This document shows positions 11,011-23,292 of a stretch of 64,000 nt of DNA, in pieces. A model generated the notes under the pieces. That model worked only from the letters and a program-made list of their open reading frames with translations. It made no database searches and was not told the DNA's origin. The stretch lies in the NCBI RefSeq assembly GCF_000143535.2, contig NC_037318.1:1054001-1118000 (forward strand), read 5' to 3'. The position numbers were made by a program, and so were the translations under genes. Positions within the stretch are counted from its first letter, which is position 1, and each line of letters begins with the position of its first letter. The DNA comes from Botrytis cinerea B05.10. Taxonomy: Eukaryota > Ascomycota > Leotiomycetes > Helotiales > Sclerotiniaceae.

Positions 11011-13480
11011 TTACCCAAGAGCCACCATCATCCTTTTCGCATCCGATCTTTTCCAAACTTCTTCTGGTATTTCTGCATTATTGACCCTATACATGACTCC
11101 ATTCTTCCTCTCAACCTGCAATACGATTTTGGAAGGTTGAGATTCCGGATCCGGTGGGTTGCCGTTGGCAATTAGAACAAAATCGAAAGTACCGCTACCA
11201 GCGTCAGGCTCCGCTCTACATGATGTTTCATCTTCCCACGTAGTTTCTTCAAAATAGCAATATGCTGTCTGCGCAACCACATTGCCATTCATATCCTTGA
11301 TATCACGGTGCTTGTGGGTATATCGAGGTTCCCAAGGCGTGTTTTTTGGAATCTCGTGTTTCACCGTCAAGATTTCCGAGACCTCGAACTGAGCGACTTC
11401 CGCCCAGAAAAATATGAGTTGGTCATCTGGAGTGTCGTCGAGTTTTTTAATTCCCAGTTCTGGAAAGTGCTTTGGAATGTCCTCCAACGAAATAGCATTT
11501 GGACTAGATTGTCGTGATTGTAATGGATGAAAATGAATGTGTCCTCCTGGGACGTCTGAAGAAATTCTTGGTACCCGAACTAATCGGAGTGGTGAATTTC
11601 GAAGTACATAACATATAATCTCGGGATCCATACTGTATCCGTGAACACAGTTATTTACTTTTCCTATTGCATTGTTTGCGAAAGAGAAACCACGGAAACT
11701 CACCCAAGATCTCGATACCTTTCCTCCACGCGTATACTAATTGCATTGTGCCAACCCAACCAAGACCAGGATGGAAATGGTACTCTTCTATCCAAAGACG
11801 TAGCTTTCAACACCGTCAAATCCTTTCTTCTCCTAACGCCGAGCAATGAGCCAGGCTCCCAACAAAGTCCCATCTCAAAATTCGTTGTAGGTAATCCCCA
11901 TAGGAAAGTATCGCCGGTTAGTTGCTTGACTTGTTCTAGAATAGCATGAAAAGCGTCATGCGCATCCCCAGGTTTAGTAAGCTGTCTCTTGGTGAAATCA
12001 AAGACTAGAAGTCTAAATCGATACCATGTTTGTTCAATGACATCGTCAGAAGCGAAGAAGCTCCGGAGGGAGGTGTCAAGAAAGTATTCTGTTTCTTGGA
12101 GCCTGAACCAGCTTGTGTGTGCTAATGAGGTTTCGCAGTACGTCTCTTCAGTTCTGTGGCACTTTTTACAGGCCCATATAAGCTGTTCATCGGTGAAAAT
12201 AATACTGCGTCTTGCCAGTGCTCTTTCCTGTAGAGTCCACCCTCTCCGACTCCATTCAGCGCCATCAAGCTGATGTGAAAATGAGAAGCCATTATTGTGA
12301 GGGTTCAATGTTCTCATTAGCTTCATAGAAAATTGACTATCAACCCTAGAAATAAGAACTTGAGTCTGTTTTCCTGTTCGACGAGTTTCAAATCCTGGCA
12401 ATCCAGCTTCGGCGCTTCTCCCAGAAGCAGCAATAAGAGTGACCTTTGAATGAGCATATATGCTTCCCATTTTACCAATTTGTATGACTTTGTCAGAATC
12501 GTTGTTTTGAATTATACACAGGGCATCGACCCATAGATATTGGATTCCTAATTGTTGTGAAAACCCCATCGCGTCCTCAACAGTCTTTGAGACGCATCCA
12601 TCGAGAGAACCTGGTTCCTGGAGCGCTTTCCGGTTATGTGTCGAAAGAACTGTATTTTGAGGACCGCCCCATATATAGCTCAATGCTGCATACTCAAAAT
12701 GTGCGATATTGACATCACGAAACTCCACAATTTTACTTTCCAGCACGTCAATCAGGCGAAACATTGGGATTTCACTGTTCAAAGGATTAGCACAGTAGCT
12801 GTGACTGACAACTTACAGACTTTCCTTGTATACGCTTGACCTGGGAGTTTTGAATTGGAACACTCTGCATGGTTATCTTGACATTCTTTAAGCCATTGAG
12901 CTGGACGTTTGATATCAATAATCTTCGGTCTTAACCTTCCAGAAAAGACAGCCACCTTCTGGTTGCCTTTTCTACTACTTGTACCGTCATCACTTACTTC
13001 TGCGTCGTATGTTTGAAAAGCGTCATTTATGAAGTACCACGGGAATGTTTCGGTATCTGTACGAATTCCTGGTTGATCAGTTTTCTCCCCCTCTCCAATA
13101 GGATACCAAATCAAGTCAATTCTATACAAATGCATAAATTCGCACTCTGGTCCCCACGCCATCGCCTTGACGGGTACTACACGAGCGCATGCCACGATGG
13201 AAGCAACACATTCGAAGGAGTCCAGGTCGCGCATACGATTGTCTTTCTGATCAGACACGATATCGCAAATTGCTGAACAAAAAGGACATTCAGATGAGGA
13301 TTGTCGTACGCGGTAATGAAGGCCAAGACTAAATTTAGGTCTATCTCTTTTATGAGAAGACGACTTGAAGGGATAACAATCTGGAACTCCCGCTTTGGTG
13401 TTGAGAGATATTAATTCCTCAATAGTTGGACAGCGAAGCATCTCAAATTCAATAGCGCTGCAGTACTCACAGAGAGGCAT
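11011..13480 (-). CDS. HET-domain (heterokaryon incompatibility) protein, 779 aa
   Basis: Three exons: 13480-12834, 12774-11704 and 11632-11011. The introns are 59 nt (donor GTATAC) and 71 nt (donor GTGAGT). The stronger-looking GTAAGT donor at 12818-12813 would break the frame, so GTATAC was chosen. The N-terminal part has several Cys/His residues. The HET domain starts with YAALSYIWGG at about residue 244, continues with LWVDALCI (296-303) and ends near the RRGWTLQERAL block (about 392-402). The C-terminal region with VNNAEIPEEVW near the end is usual for large HET proteins. Such proteins are linked to non-self recognition and regulated cell death after hyphal fusion; the trigger and partner here are unknown. 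Confidence 0.88.
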
Positions 13481-14137
13481 TTTGACTCGGAGAATTGTTG
13501 TATGTTAATCTAATAGACAGTAGGCTCTGGTGTAATATATGAAAGTCGAAGGCAATGATTCCGCTTACTGTACCGCTCCCGCTCTCCCACTTTCGTCGCT
13601 ACTCGCGTCATGCTTGATCTTGTGTCGAACTCGAATAGTACCTGTTGTAAGCAATGCGACTGCTTACATACCGCTAGGTACTGTCCTAGATCGCACTAAT
13701 ACAAAACTAACGATGTGATGACCACACTAATTCATGAGTGATTGTTCCAAAACTGTTGCTGTGCCATTTTTAAATGACTACCGCGTGAGTGTCCAAGATC
13801 GAAGATAATCAGCTCTCAAGTATCATCTCTCAAATTAATGAAACGGCTCTCTCCATGTTCTCATTCTGAACGAATTCTTTATTCTCGTCTTATATATACA
13901 TGGCGAGAATTATACCATTGACGAACCTGGCCCTCCGAACGATTGGTGGTCAAGTAATACACATGTGATAGTGAGGGCCACGTGTGATATATGGCCAGGG
14001 AGTAAGCACTCTATGTTACAGTAAATACCAGACTTGAATCCAGCAGGATTCGAGCCCAAAAGAACACCCTCTCCAATTTGTCTTCTCGAGACCAGCACTG
14101 ATGATAGGGTAGATGTAGAAGACAGATCTTGACAGGC
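13481..14137. other. Intergenic, 657 bp
   Basis: Upstream region of the HET gene and probable 3' untranslated region of the next minus-strand gene. A tRNA B-box-like GGATTCGAGCC lies near 14046, without a matching A-box or acceptor stem. No gene seen. Confidence 0.4.
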
Positions 14138-14607
14138 TCATGATTTCTTCGCCTCAGAAATCGGTTCTTTCGGTTCCGATTCCGATTTACCATTAGATTT
14201 TGGCTGAGAACCTGTCCAGAGTCTAGCAGACTGCCACCAAGAAAGCTCTGGAGTCTTAGATGGGTTTAACAAAGTTTTCGTACTAGCAGCGCGACTTGCT
14301 TCTACTTCTGCCATCCTAGCTACCTCGCTTTCATCGGTTTGAATTGGGCGTTCAAAGGCAGCCCTATACCGATTTAGTCAATCGAAATATAAACATAAAG
14401 CAAATCAATCTTTTTGATGTCAACCATCACTGTACTTACTTTGCCTGCAAGTTGTTCTCTTGTTGCTCTTTCAACGCCGGTCCAAAAACCCAGATGCCTA
14501 AACTTTTCTCAGTAAACTGTTACCGATACAATGTGATACCGCATACCATTACCAATACCAAAGGCTGTGGCTAAGAATAAAGGGAAGATTCCTTTGACTT
14601 TACTCAT
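14138..14607 (-). CDS. Small conserved fungal protein, probably mitochondrial (114 aa)
   Basis: The three exons are too short to stand out as open frames: 14607-14547, 14497-14440 and 14363-14138. The introns are 49 nt (GTATGC..TTTAG) and 76 nt (GTAAGT..TATAG), and both joins keep the frame. The protein starts MSKVKGIFPLFLATAFGIGN, one hydrophobic segment, then VFGPALKEQQENN and a hydrophilic tail ending in Lys-Lys-Ser. The layout (short N-terminal membrane segment, FGPAxKEQQ motif) is one I recall from small filamentous-fungal proteins of unknown function, often predicted mitochondrial. It is divergent to the Mms22 gene and shares its promoter region of 253 bp. Confidence 0.75.
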
Positions 14608-14745
14608 GGTTTTCTCCGATAACAAAAGTTCGTATTGATGAGATTCCTTTTTGGGCAGTGAAGGTCTTCACATGAGCGAATCATAGGTTACGAAAGATGA
14701 CTAAGAACTGCACTAGCAGTTTTCTCAGTTACCGTAAAAAGGTAG

Positions 14746-14769
14746 TCGCGTAAAGTGGTTCAGTCGCGT
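14746..14769. promoter_or_regulatory. Two MluI-box-like sites (TCGCGT) in a divergent promoter
   Basis: GTCGCGT occurs twice, with cores at 14746-14751 and 14764-14769. Read on the minus strand each is ACGCGA, which matches the ACGCGN core bound by the fungal G1/S factor MBF. They lie about 100 bp upstream of the Mms22/Mus7 start. Binding is inferred, not shown. Confidence 0.4.
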
Positions 14770-14860
14770 CAACCTCAAAAAGCAATAACCGACCATCCCT
14801 TCAGACTCGCGCTCCGAAAAGAACTTATACCTTTCGACTATACCATGTCATTCGACATAA

Positions 14861-17800
14861 ATGGCAAATTGGAAGGAGAAAGGAGTGGTTCCGGATTCTG
14901 AGGACGAAGAAGAATTTGATTCCCAAACTACTATCAATCATGAGATACGAGACAATGCCGCAGACGACGAGTTTCATGATATCGACGATGTTCTCCAAAG
15001 AATTAACAATGTCAGGAGAGAGGATGAAGAAGCGCGTTCCAATATGGGAGACATGGTTGAGAAGATCGGAATGTCTCAAGCTTCATCAGTTGACATGATC
15101 CAAACTTTTGATATAATCAATGACAAATCTGTTGACAGTCCGATAGAATCACTTATGAGAGGCTCCTCAGGCAGTATGAAACCGAATCAAGAGCAACCTA
15201 TCGAAACTGGAGCGCCTGAATTCTTACGCGAAATTGCTCCAGAAGCAGAGGCCGATGAGGTTTCCAGAAGCTGGATAAGAACTCTATCCCCAGCATCCAG
15301 CATCCTGTCATCGCCCCCAACAAGCCCTATTCGCTCGCCTTCAGTGGCACAGCCTCTTTCATCTCCTGTCCAACAACCCGTACTTTCAAGCCCTGCAGAG
15401 CAGATGCGTGAGGAGTTTCCAGCACAAGCTCAACCGGGCTTTGATAACCCAGACTACCTTCCGAGAAGGCAATTTAGAGAAAGGAAGCCTGTGCAAATAC
15501 ATCCATTTCTGTTGGAGCAACAGCGGTACGAGCGGAGGATGAAGGCTTCTCACATCAAACCTATCCGAATTCCACAAAGCCAAGATGAACCTAGTCGAAG
15601 GAAAAGAGCCACACATAATCAAGAATCGTGGGATAAGGATTTTCAAGACCCAGAAGAGGCAGAAGCCGGTGACATGGAAGAAAGCCAGCCCATTACATTC
15701 ACCGGGGGCTCTTCATCACAGTCACTATTAGCAGATCGCGTATGCGAAACCATGAAGGAGCCAGATAATCTTACATTGGGGGAAGATGAAGATGATAGCG
15801 ACCATGAATTTCCAGACCTTCCAGATTTGTTCAGACAGAAGTCAAATTTTGTAAAGCCTAAGCAGAAGAAATCGTCAAAGAAGTACTCCACTATAAATCG
15901 ACCGAAATTGTCAAACCAAGCTCCAATTGTGAATAAAGAACCTAGATTAGACATCTACGATTTCCCCAGCTCATCTTCAACTGGTTCTTCCCCCATTCGT
16001 TCAAGAACTGCACGAAGGCCCGCGTCTCATGCAATTTCTGTTACATCTTCACCTGCCTCAGCTCCTGTGTGGTTGGATCAGAGCTCTCCACAATCTCGGC
16101 GAATTACAGAAGTGCCCACGCCAATCACGAGCGCTATCAAAGCATCCTCATATGCATCTCCTTCAAAGATCATGTTGGATAAAGAGGATCCGTTTGCCGA
16201 TCCGATAGAAATTCCTTCTTCAGAATCTGGCTTGTCCTCGTCGTCATCGTCTTCGGAAGAAGAGGATGAGGTGGTATTCTTGAAGAAGAAGATGAAGCAC
16301 GTACTACCTGCATCCCACCTAAGACTTGATCAAAAAAAGAAAGGGACACGAGAACTAAAACTTCAAGCAAGGAATTATCAAAAGGGTAATGAGAAGCGTG
16401 GTGGTGTTGGAGTTGCCCTTCCTGTTGTGCGAGGGTCCAATCAAGCAGCTTCTACGCAACCTGCTAACCAACTTGCGTTTTTGGAATCTGACGAAAGTGA
16501 TGAGCCCGATGAGAACAATTTCGCAAGATTTTTCATGGAAGATGACGAACGGACTGGTGCTCCTAGCCTATTTCAAGCATCTACTTCAGGGTTTGCAATT
16601 GAAGATGATCGTATTGATGGTATGCTGCCAACTCCAAGCCGCAAACGTGTAGCCAAGAGTTCATTGAAGCAGCCCAATGCTAAACGCCTAATGAAGTCTT
16701 CGTCTCATAGTGGGAATCAACAATCACAATCACACCAACCAAGGATAACTTCGCACCTCACACCTATAGCTCCAGCTATCTGCAAGGCCAGTAAACCAAG
16801 ACGAAGGCGGCCCAAGAAGATACCGGTAAAGCTTAGTATAATAGACGTTGCTGAGAATGCTGGTTATTTCGAGCCACATGCACCGGCATTCCTTAAAGTA
16901 GCGGCTCGGAGCGCAAGATCAAGAAAGGGACTTGGACGTCAAAGTCCAACGCGGAAGTTTATCAGGCTTGCGACTCGCGAAGACACTGCTGATGCCCAAT
17001 CGGTCTTGCAAGATTGGACGAACCGCAAAATTCGGCCCAGGAATGTTTCATTCATACCTCGACCCGAAAATGTTAACAACGCATATCCGCTTACTGAAAT
17101 CTCTACCAATCATCAGACGAAGCTTCCGCCGCCCATTATGAAGCTTCAGACGAGTTTAAGATCGTCTCAGTTGACTACCGAATACACCAACACAAGGAAG
17201 ATCCGCGTACCTAGGGCAAGGCAGCTTTCTATGAACGAGTTCGTGGCGAATAGAGAAGTGGAACCAGATATGTCTTCGTTGAAAAATGCTTCAACAGTCA
17301 ATGTCAAGACCAATCAGAGAGCACGTACGAATCCTTATTTTGCAGCACCATTCGCACGATCAGCGCAACTTGAAGCAAAGCAGTTCCCTACCAAAACCCT
17401 GGAACCGAGGAAGAAGTCTCTCGATGCCCTTTTTCGTATGGGTCTCCAACAGCCTTTACAGCGAGGAAATCTCCAACTCAGTCGTTTCTTAGCTGATGAT
17501 GATGTTGTACATCCTTCAATAGAAGCCAATACTTCCAATGGGGACGGTGATGTAACATCAACTAGTCTCACAAAGAAGGTGGTCAAGCAACCTCGAAGTC
17601 GGAAGCGATTACCTCAACGTTTAGATGCAGGTGCAGCTATCTATCGTCAGCCGAGTGAGCCGCTCATATCGTCATTTTCGGCGTCTGCACTGAGTGAAGT
17701 AGGCACCGACCAAGGGAAACTTCTTGGTCTGGGAAAATTTGGCACAAGGTATCCTCATCATTTTGATATTCTTCCACTGCAGGCCGGGATATATTTCCAT

Positions 17801-20800
17801 GGGACTACCTTCCTTGGTAGCGGATGCCTTGCAAATAATCTGAACAACACAGACCTCGTCTTGTCTGATGATAATAGACCTGCGACGTCGATTGAAGTGG
17901 GAGGCAATGTTTTTAAATGGGGAACCTGGAATTCCATTGTCTCCGAGCAAATGGGGGTTTGCATTGACTGGCTAACAGAACAATTTACTGATACGTCTGA
18001 GGTGCTGGATCAGTCTGACTTGATCGCTACTACCAATCTTATTTTGGATTATGTACAGCATGGTGTGAATTTCTCAAGTTCTGAGTCGATGTCTGAATTC
18101 TTGCTACGAATGTTAGATATACTAGAGGACTTTTTATCTCGCCTCGATATATATCATATGTCTGGTGTGAACAATCGACAGGCAATTCAGGTCACTACTA
18201 GACTTTTGGTGCTGTCGCTTCGATTACTACGCTTGTCGCAAAATAGTGCACATGCATCGACTTTCCGCTTCGAAGAATTATTGCAGAAATTGGCAAGTTC
18301 TTGCATCGGTCTCTTAATATCAGAAGGCCTAGAGTGTGTAAGGAAATTGTACGACGACTTGCAATATCTGTCTGTAAGAGAGGGTGGCATAAGAAATGAT
18401 CGTTACGTCGCTGAATCTTGGGTCATCGTCATTCATGTTTTAAAGGCTGCAAAGATTCTGCGAGTTTCGTTTTGGGATGTTGCAAACGTACAATTGAGCA
18501 TCAAAAGTATAAACTCGTTGCAGGATGCCAATACGATGGAAAACATATGGCTCTCTATGTTCTCTCTTCTGCCGCTTTTCGGGTTTGATGAATATGGTTA
18601 CGTTTCGTCGGTTTCATTGCAGGAAAATGGATTCGATAATTGGTCACTTCCGCAGCAATTGATCAAAAGGGTATTTGCACTTTATGCGTCGAATGCTAGA
18701 CAATCACCAAGTTTCAACGATTACTGCAGAGCAATTGTGAGTCGATGTCATTACCTGATGTCAAAGTGGGGTTGGTGGAAGTGTAGCGGGATAATTGGCA
18801 CTCTGTTCGATTGCTTTGCCTTACAGAAGCTCGCAAATTTGCGAAATGAAGAGGTTTATAAGTCACCTCAATTTTTAGAAGATTTGACTACAGAATCTTC
18901 ACTAGATGTTGAACCAGAAGACCGCTGCTTTCATATTTTTCTTAAATTTGTGGCTATTGCCATCAGGCATCAGCGTGCAGTAGACGACACTAAAGGTATT
19001 AGAAACTTGGTTGCGCGAATCTTGCCAAACCATGATCGACAATTTCCAAAAGAAGAGGCGATTTTTCATCGTGATCTTGCCTCGTTGCGCAATCATCATG
19101 ACCTTTTGTGCACCGTATACTGGGCTGCCCCACCAGGTTATGGGCCGTCCATCACCTTGCTGCAGAAGCTTGTTTCGGCTGCTCGCTCACACAACGAAGC
19201 CTTTTTAATCAATTTAAGAACTTGGGAACGGCTTGCTCGGTTCACCTTGTCTAACATTCCTACCAGTTTTACTGTTGAATCATATGGACCATTTGTCACT
19301 TGGCAGGATTCTTTCTTCAATAGTCTGCTCGAAGAATATGTGGAATTAACCCAAGTTAGGCAGCAACTACACATTCAGTCTGACGGAACTTTTCAAACAG
19401 ATGTTGACTGCAATCGAGGAAGCACCATGTCTTGTATACAAGCTGTAGCGAGATCAACCATAGAATCATTAAAATGCACAAATTCAACAACCTTGAAGCA
19501 TACCATAAACCTAGGTAAGTGTCTTTTGTTGCGGAACTTGTTATTGAAAGAGTCATGCGCTGATTAGTTTTTAGGCATGCTTTCGAAAATGTTATCGACA
19601 GGCTCCTCGAAGGATAAAATCGATCAAGAATTAACATCATCTGCTGTCGAGATCCTCAACTGCCACCTGCATCAACTCAGTGACGCAGAGCCAAAAAGCA
19701 AAGCCGAAGCAAGTTCAGATGGAGATGAAGAATTTGACAGCCAAGGTTTGGAGTGTGACCCCGACTGGGCGAAAGAAATGCAGTTCATGGACGATTATCT
19801 TCACGTACGTTTTACTCCTTTTCGCGTCTCTCATTTTGCAGGGCTAACTTTGTCAGCCGCTTGATCGTGCAATTACTCCAATCTTCCGGGATTTAATTCA
19901 AAAGATATTGCATGATGGCCCGTTTCCACTAGAACACACGGCGAATTACTTCTTCATAAGGCGCTTGATCAAGTGCTGGGCTTACCTCGTCTCCGCTTTC
20001 ATAAAGTTTGGGATCTATGTATGATCTCCCAAAGACCGCTGCTCTATTGCTCTGCTAACGGCAATAATAGTCTCCAAAGGCCTTCCTAACGGTCGGTGTA
20101 AACGCAGTTTTTGAACACCGAGAAAAATCGCATTGCACGCTTGTAGCTTGGCCGCTGTTTCTCAGTGAGCTACTTGAGCATACAAAATTATTACACTCTA
20201 ATGTAAGCACTTCGAAGTGCCTTTGTATTCCTTCAATCTTACTAACAGCTTTGTAGGTCTCTGGATTTGACGTTGGATCAGAATGGATGGTAGCTGTTTC
20301 CAAACCACAACATGAACTTCGTTGGGAAAATGCCTTGACTTATCAGCTTTTGAAGCAAGGACATTTTCTCCTTGCGGGTGAGGTTATGAACGAAGCATCT
20401 TCCAAATCTCTGATGGAGGAAGCACCGTCTGCAAAGAGGAACCAACATTTTATCAAAGGTAAGCTTTCATTATACATGATCTGAACTTATGTTAACCAAT
20501 CTAGGCGCCATTATCAGAATCCAGAAGATTTTCTCGGACCAAGCATTAATTGCCTCCACATTTGGCAATGTGACCAGAGAAACTATCAAGGCTAAGTTCT
20601 CGACTTTGTTGAATTCTGTTATGCTCTCAATGCAGCAGCATTTGCAAAAGCTCCAAACTACTGACGCCGTTTCTCATGGAGAGTATGTGAGCTTTGTACA
20701 AGAAATTGTCTCGCAGATCCGTTCCCATTGCAGCAACATTTGTCCCCCCTTAGAATTCTTCTTCCGCCATTCTCCTACATACTGGCCTCCAGAGACGGAT

Positions 20801-21640
20801 CCTACTCTCTACTTGGCGGGCTTAACATCATACACACTTCAACTATCTTCAGAAAGGGAAAAAACACGGAATGGATTGATATATTATCTCTGGAATGGAT
20901 TCAGAAGTTCACTGTCGGCTACCGATGCACTTTATAGCTACATCAGCCGGATTTCCAGGGGTGCACGGCACAGAGACATGTTGGAATTCTTACTGGCTGA
21001 CATCGTACCTTCCACACTTGAAGTTGCATTCGAAAATGAAGCTGGCTGGCTCGCATGCGAAGTCTACATGGTAGCAGTATCGAAAGCCTTTGAAAGCCTC
21101 GTTCTGAGCGGGCAGGAAGTCGGGCAAGTTGTGGTTCTCATGAAAATTCTGCTACAACATATCTTCAACAGCCTTGGTAGTCACTATGGTAGATTTGGCC
21201 ATACTGTTGAAGCCGTACATCCCAGTCACCGAGGTATTATTGCTGTCATCTTTCGATTTTGGCGAGCCTGCAGGCCGCACCTGTACAACCTAGATACATG
21301 TTCTGAAAGTAGTCTGGGCGATATATTTGAATGCTTCGATGGCTTTGTGAAAGCGGCAATACTATGCTTTACAAACGATCGAGACATCAGCTTCCAATTC
21401 AGGCACTTTGATGTTGGGAACGTGGGCAACGACATTGCTATAGAAGAGATGGCGCGCGAAGTTCAAAGCAATTGGAGGGTCAATATGGCAGACGGAGGAG
21501 TAGATGTGCGGATGAATGACGGTACCATCGTGAATCATTGTTGCAACAACGGTCCTCGAGATCTTCGTGAGGTACTTCAAGGAATACTTCCGGAATCTGA
21601 TATCAAAAAGGCTGTAGCTTCGTTGGATTGCTACTTTTGA
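14861..21640 (+). CDS. mus7: Mms22/Mus7-family DNA repair protein (2171 aa)
   Basis: Six exons: 14861-19514, 19575-19804, 19857-20018, 20071-20202, 20257-20458 and 20505-21640. The introns are 46-60 nt and every junction keeps the frame. The start MANWKEKG followed by VVPDSEDEEEFDSQ is the hallmark N terminus of the Mus7/Mms22 family. About 900 residues of low-complexity Ser/Pro/charged sequence follow, then a large helical C-terminal region. A second acidic DEEFDSQGLE block recurs near residue 1608. In yeasts Mms22/Mus7 acts with the Rtt101/Rtt107 cullin ligase at stalled replication forks. The gene carries two MluI-like boxes upstream, and a short upstream frame (14845-14901) overlaps its start. 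Confidence 0.9.
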
Positions 21641-22242
21641 ATAGCTAGATATCGCAATAGACCTATTTATTAATACCACGGTTTTGCTCTTATGCTTTTG
21701 AGCCGTTACTCCCAGAAACCCCCAGAGGGAAAAGGCCAATACTACAATAAGGTACACTCCAGCAATGTCTTTCAATTCACAGCGAAAAAGATGATGCTAT
21801 AATATTCGGCTCTTCAAGCGGTCGACTAGTTCCGTTTAATATCCCGCTCTTGATGGAAAACAAACTCGATGAATTGTGTTGTTTTTACACAATGAACAGA
21901 TATAAATGAAAATGAGAACAATAATTATAGTGCATCTACTGACATCTAGCAATGACAGGGATCATTCAATAATTTGGAAAACAGCCCCATAAACCACAAT
22001 TATTGACTACATTTTATTAATACAAATCACAACAATAAGTCATGATGACAATGACTACCGTCGTCGACACTCAAATGCAGAAAAATAAGTTATGTTGACT
22101 AGTTTTGATTTTTGATCATAAAATCATATAATTATTTTTTCGGATTCTCCTTACAAGATCATTCTTCCCTAAATCAAAACTATCGGCCATAGTAATAAGA
22201 AGTAATATTATTCGGGAACATCCATCTTGTTGTGTTTGAGTG
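21641..22242. other. Convergent intergenic region, 602 bp
   Basis: The 3' ends of the plus-strand Mms22 gene and the minus-strand Arg/Glu-rich gene face each other here. AT-rich; no gene seen. Confidence 0.5.
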
Positions 22243-23292
22243 TCAACGACGGTACATTCCATGTCTTGGATTATAATAATCTGGGTCACTGGCCGCAGGT
22301 TTCCGGTATTCACTACGGTCGACCTGTGACGGGGCAGCTCTCAGATCCGGATAATGAATAGGTGTACGCGGATCTTCGTGTGGCTTATATCCTCGAATAG
22401 CTTCATCTGTATGCCTAATATGTCTGGGATCTGGTGCTAGGGGTCTAGAATGTCTGGTAGGATCCCGGCCCGTTGGGTTAAGCACGTTACCCTTGGCTCT
22501 ATCCCTTCTCTCATCTCCTCTACCATCAACTTCTGGTCTTGGGACCGATTTTGTAATGTAAGCATCCGAATATACGTATGCCCCATTTTTTTTATGTCGA
22601 GCACCTCTCTCTGGGTTCGTATGTGTGGGAGCTTGAACTACGTGCACATCGTCTCTATCACGGTCCCGATCTCTACTCCTACTCCTATCCCTTTCTCTTT
22701 CCCTTTCCCTTTCCTTTTCCCTTCGTCCGCCCCGGCTACTGTGCATATGCGTTGTCCCCGTCTTATTTTTTCTTGCTCCATCCTCGTCATTTACTCCTTG
22801 TTTTGTGTGTCCTCCTTTGTCTCTGTGTGTTTTTTCATGTGTAGCTATTCTTGGTTTGGGTTCCCGAGCACTCTTCTCTCTTTTTTCCTCTTCGGCTATT
22901 AATCTATTGGACTCTTGGATATTGGCCCTCCAATCGCGCTCTGTTGGGTCTTCTGTATCTTGCTCGTAAATTCGGTCTTCTTCTTCTCTTCCTCTTCTTT
23001 CTCGCTCATCCTGCTTCCTTTGCTTCTCTTTTCCCTCTCTTTTGCGTATTTCGCGATCTCCTCTGTCATTGCGATGCTTTTCGAGTTCCTTCGCCCTCAT
23101 GCTGTCTACATGTTTTGCATAAAAATCATCTGCTGGTAATGGATTGTTCCCACGACCCTGGCGGGAACGTTCAGGAATACGCTGCTCATATGTGCGCCTT
23201 CTATTTCCAGATCTTTTTGTTTCCTCTTCTTCCTCTGTATCGTGCCTCATCTTTGCAGGATCGGGAGGTCTCAAATTCAGACGCGCGCTCAT
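22243..23292 (-). CDS. Arg/Glu/Asp-rich low-complexity protein (349 aa), hypothetical
   Basis: Single exon with ATG at 23292. Almost the whole protein is charged and probably disordered. It has long Lys/Arg/Glu stretches and a run of alternating Arg-Glu, then Arg-Ser and Arg-Asp pairs at about residues 194-214, like RS/RD domains of splicing-associated proteins. No folded domain was recognised. A segment with a PPD motif followed later by NRRxxTY resembles the start of the protein at 25514-25972. It could be nuclear, or a low-complexity orphan. Confidence 0.6.
   Translation of the reverse strand: MSARLNLRPPDPAKMRHDTEEEEETKRSGNRRRTYEQRIPERSRQGRGNNPLPADDFYAKHVDSMRAKELEKHRNDRGDREIRKREGKEKQRKQDERERRGREEEDRIYEQDTEDPTERDWRANIQESNRLIAEEEKREKSAREPKPRIATHEKTHRDKGGHTKQGVNDEDGARKNKTGTTHMHSSRGGRREKERERERERDRSRSRDRDRDRDDVHVVQAPTHTNPERGARHKKNGAYVYSDAYITKSVPRPEVDGRGDERRDRAKGNVLNPTGRDPTRHSRPLAPDPRHIRHTDEAIRGYKPHEDPRTPIHYPDLRAAPSQVDRSEYRKPAASDPDYYNPRHGMYRR

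Noticed and set aside
14046..14057. B-box-like GGATTCGAGCCC
   Set aside because: No A box at proper spacing and no cloverleaf on either strand.
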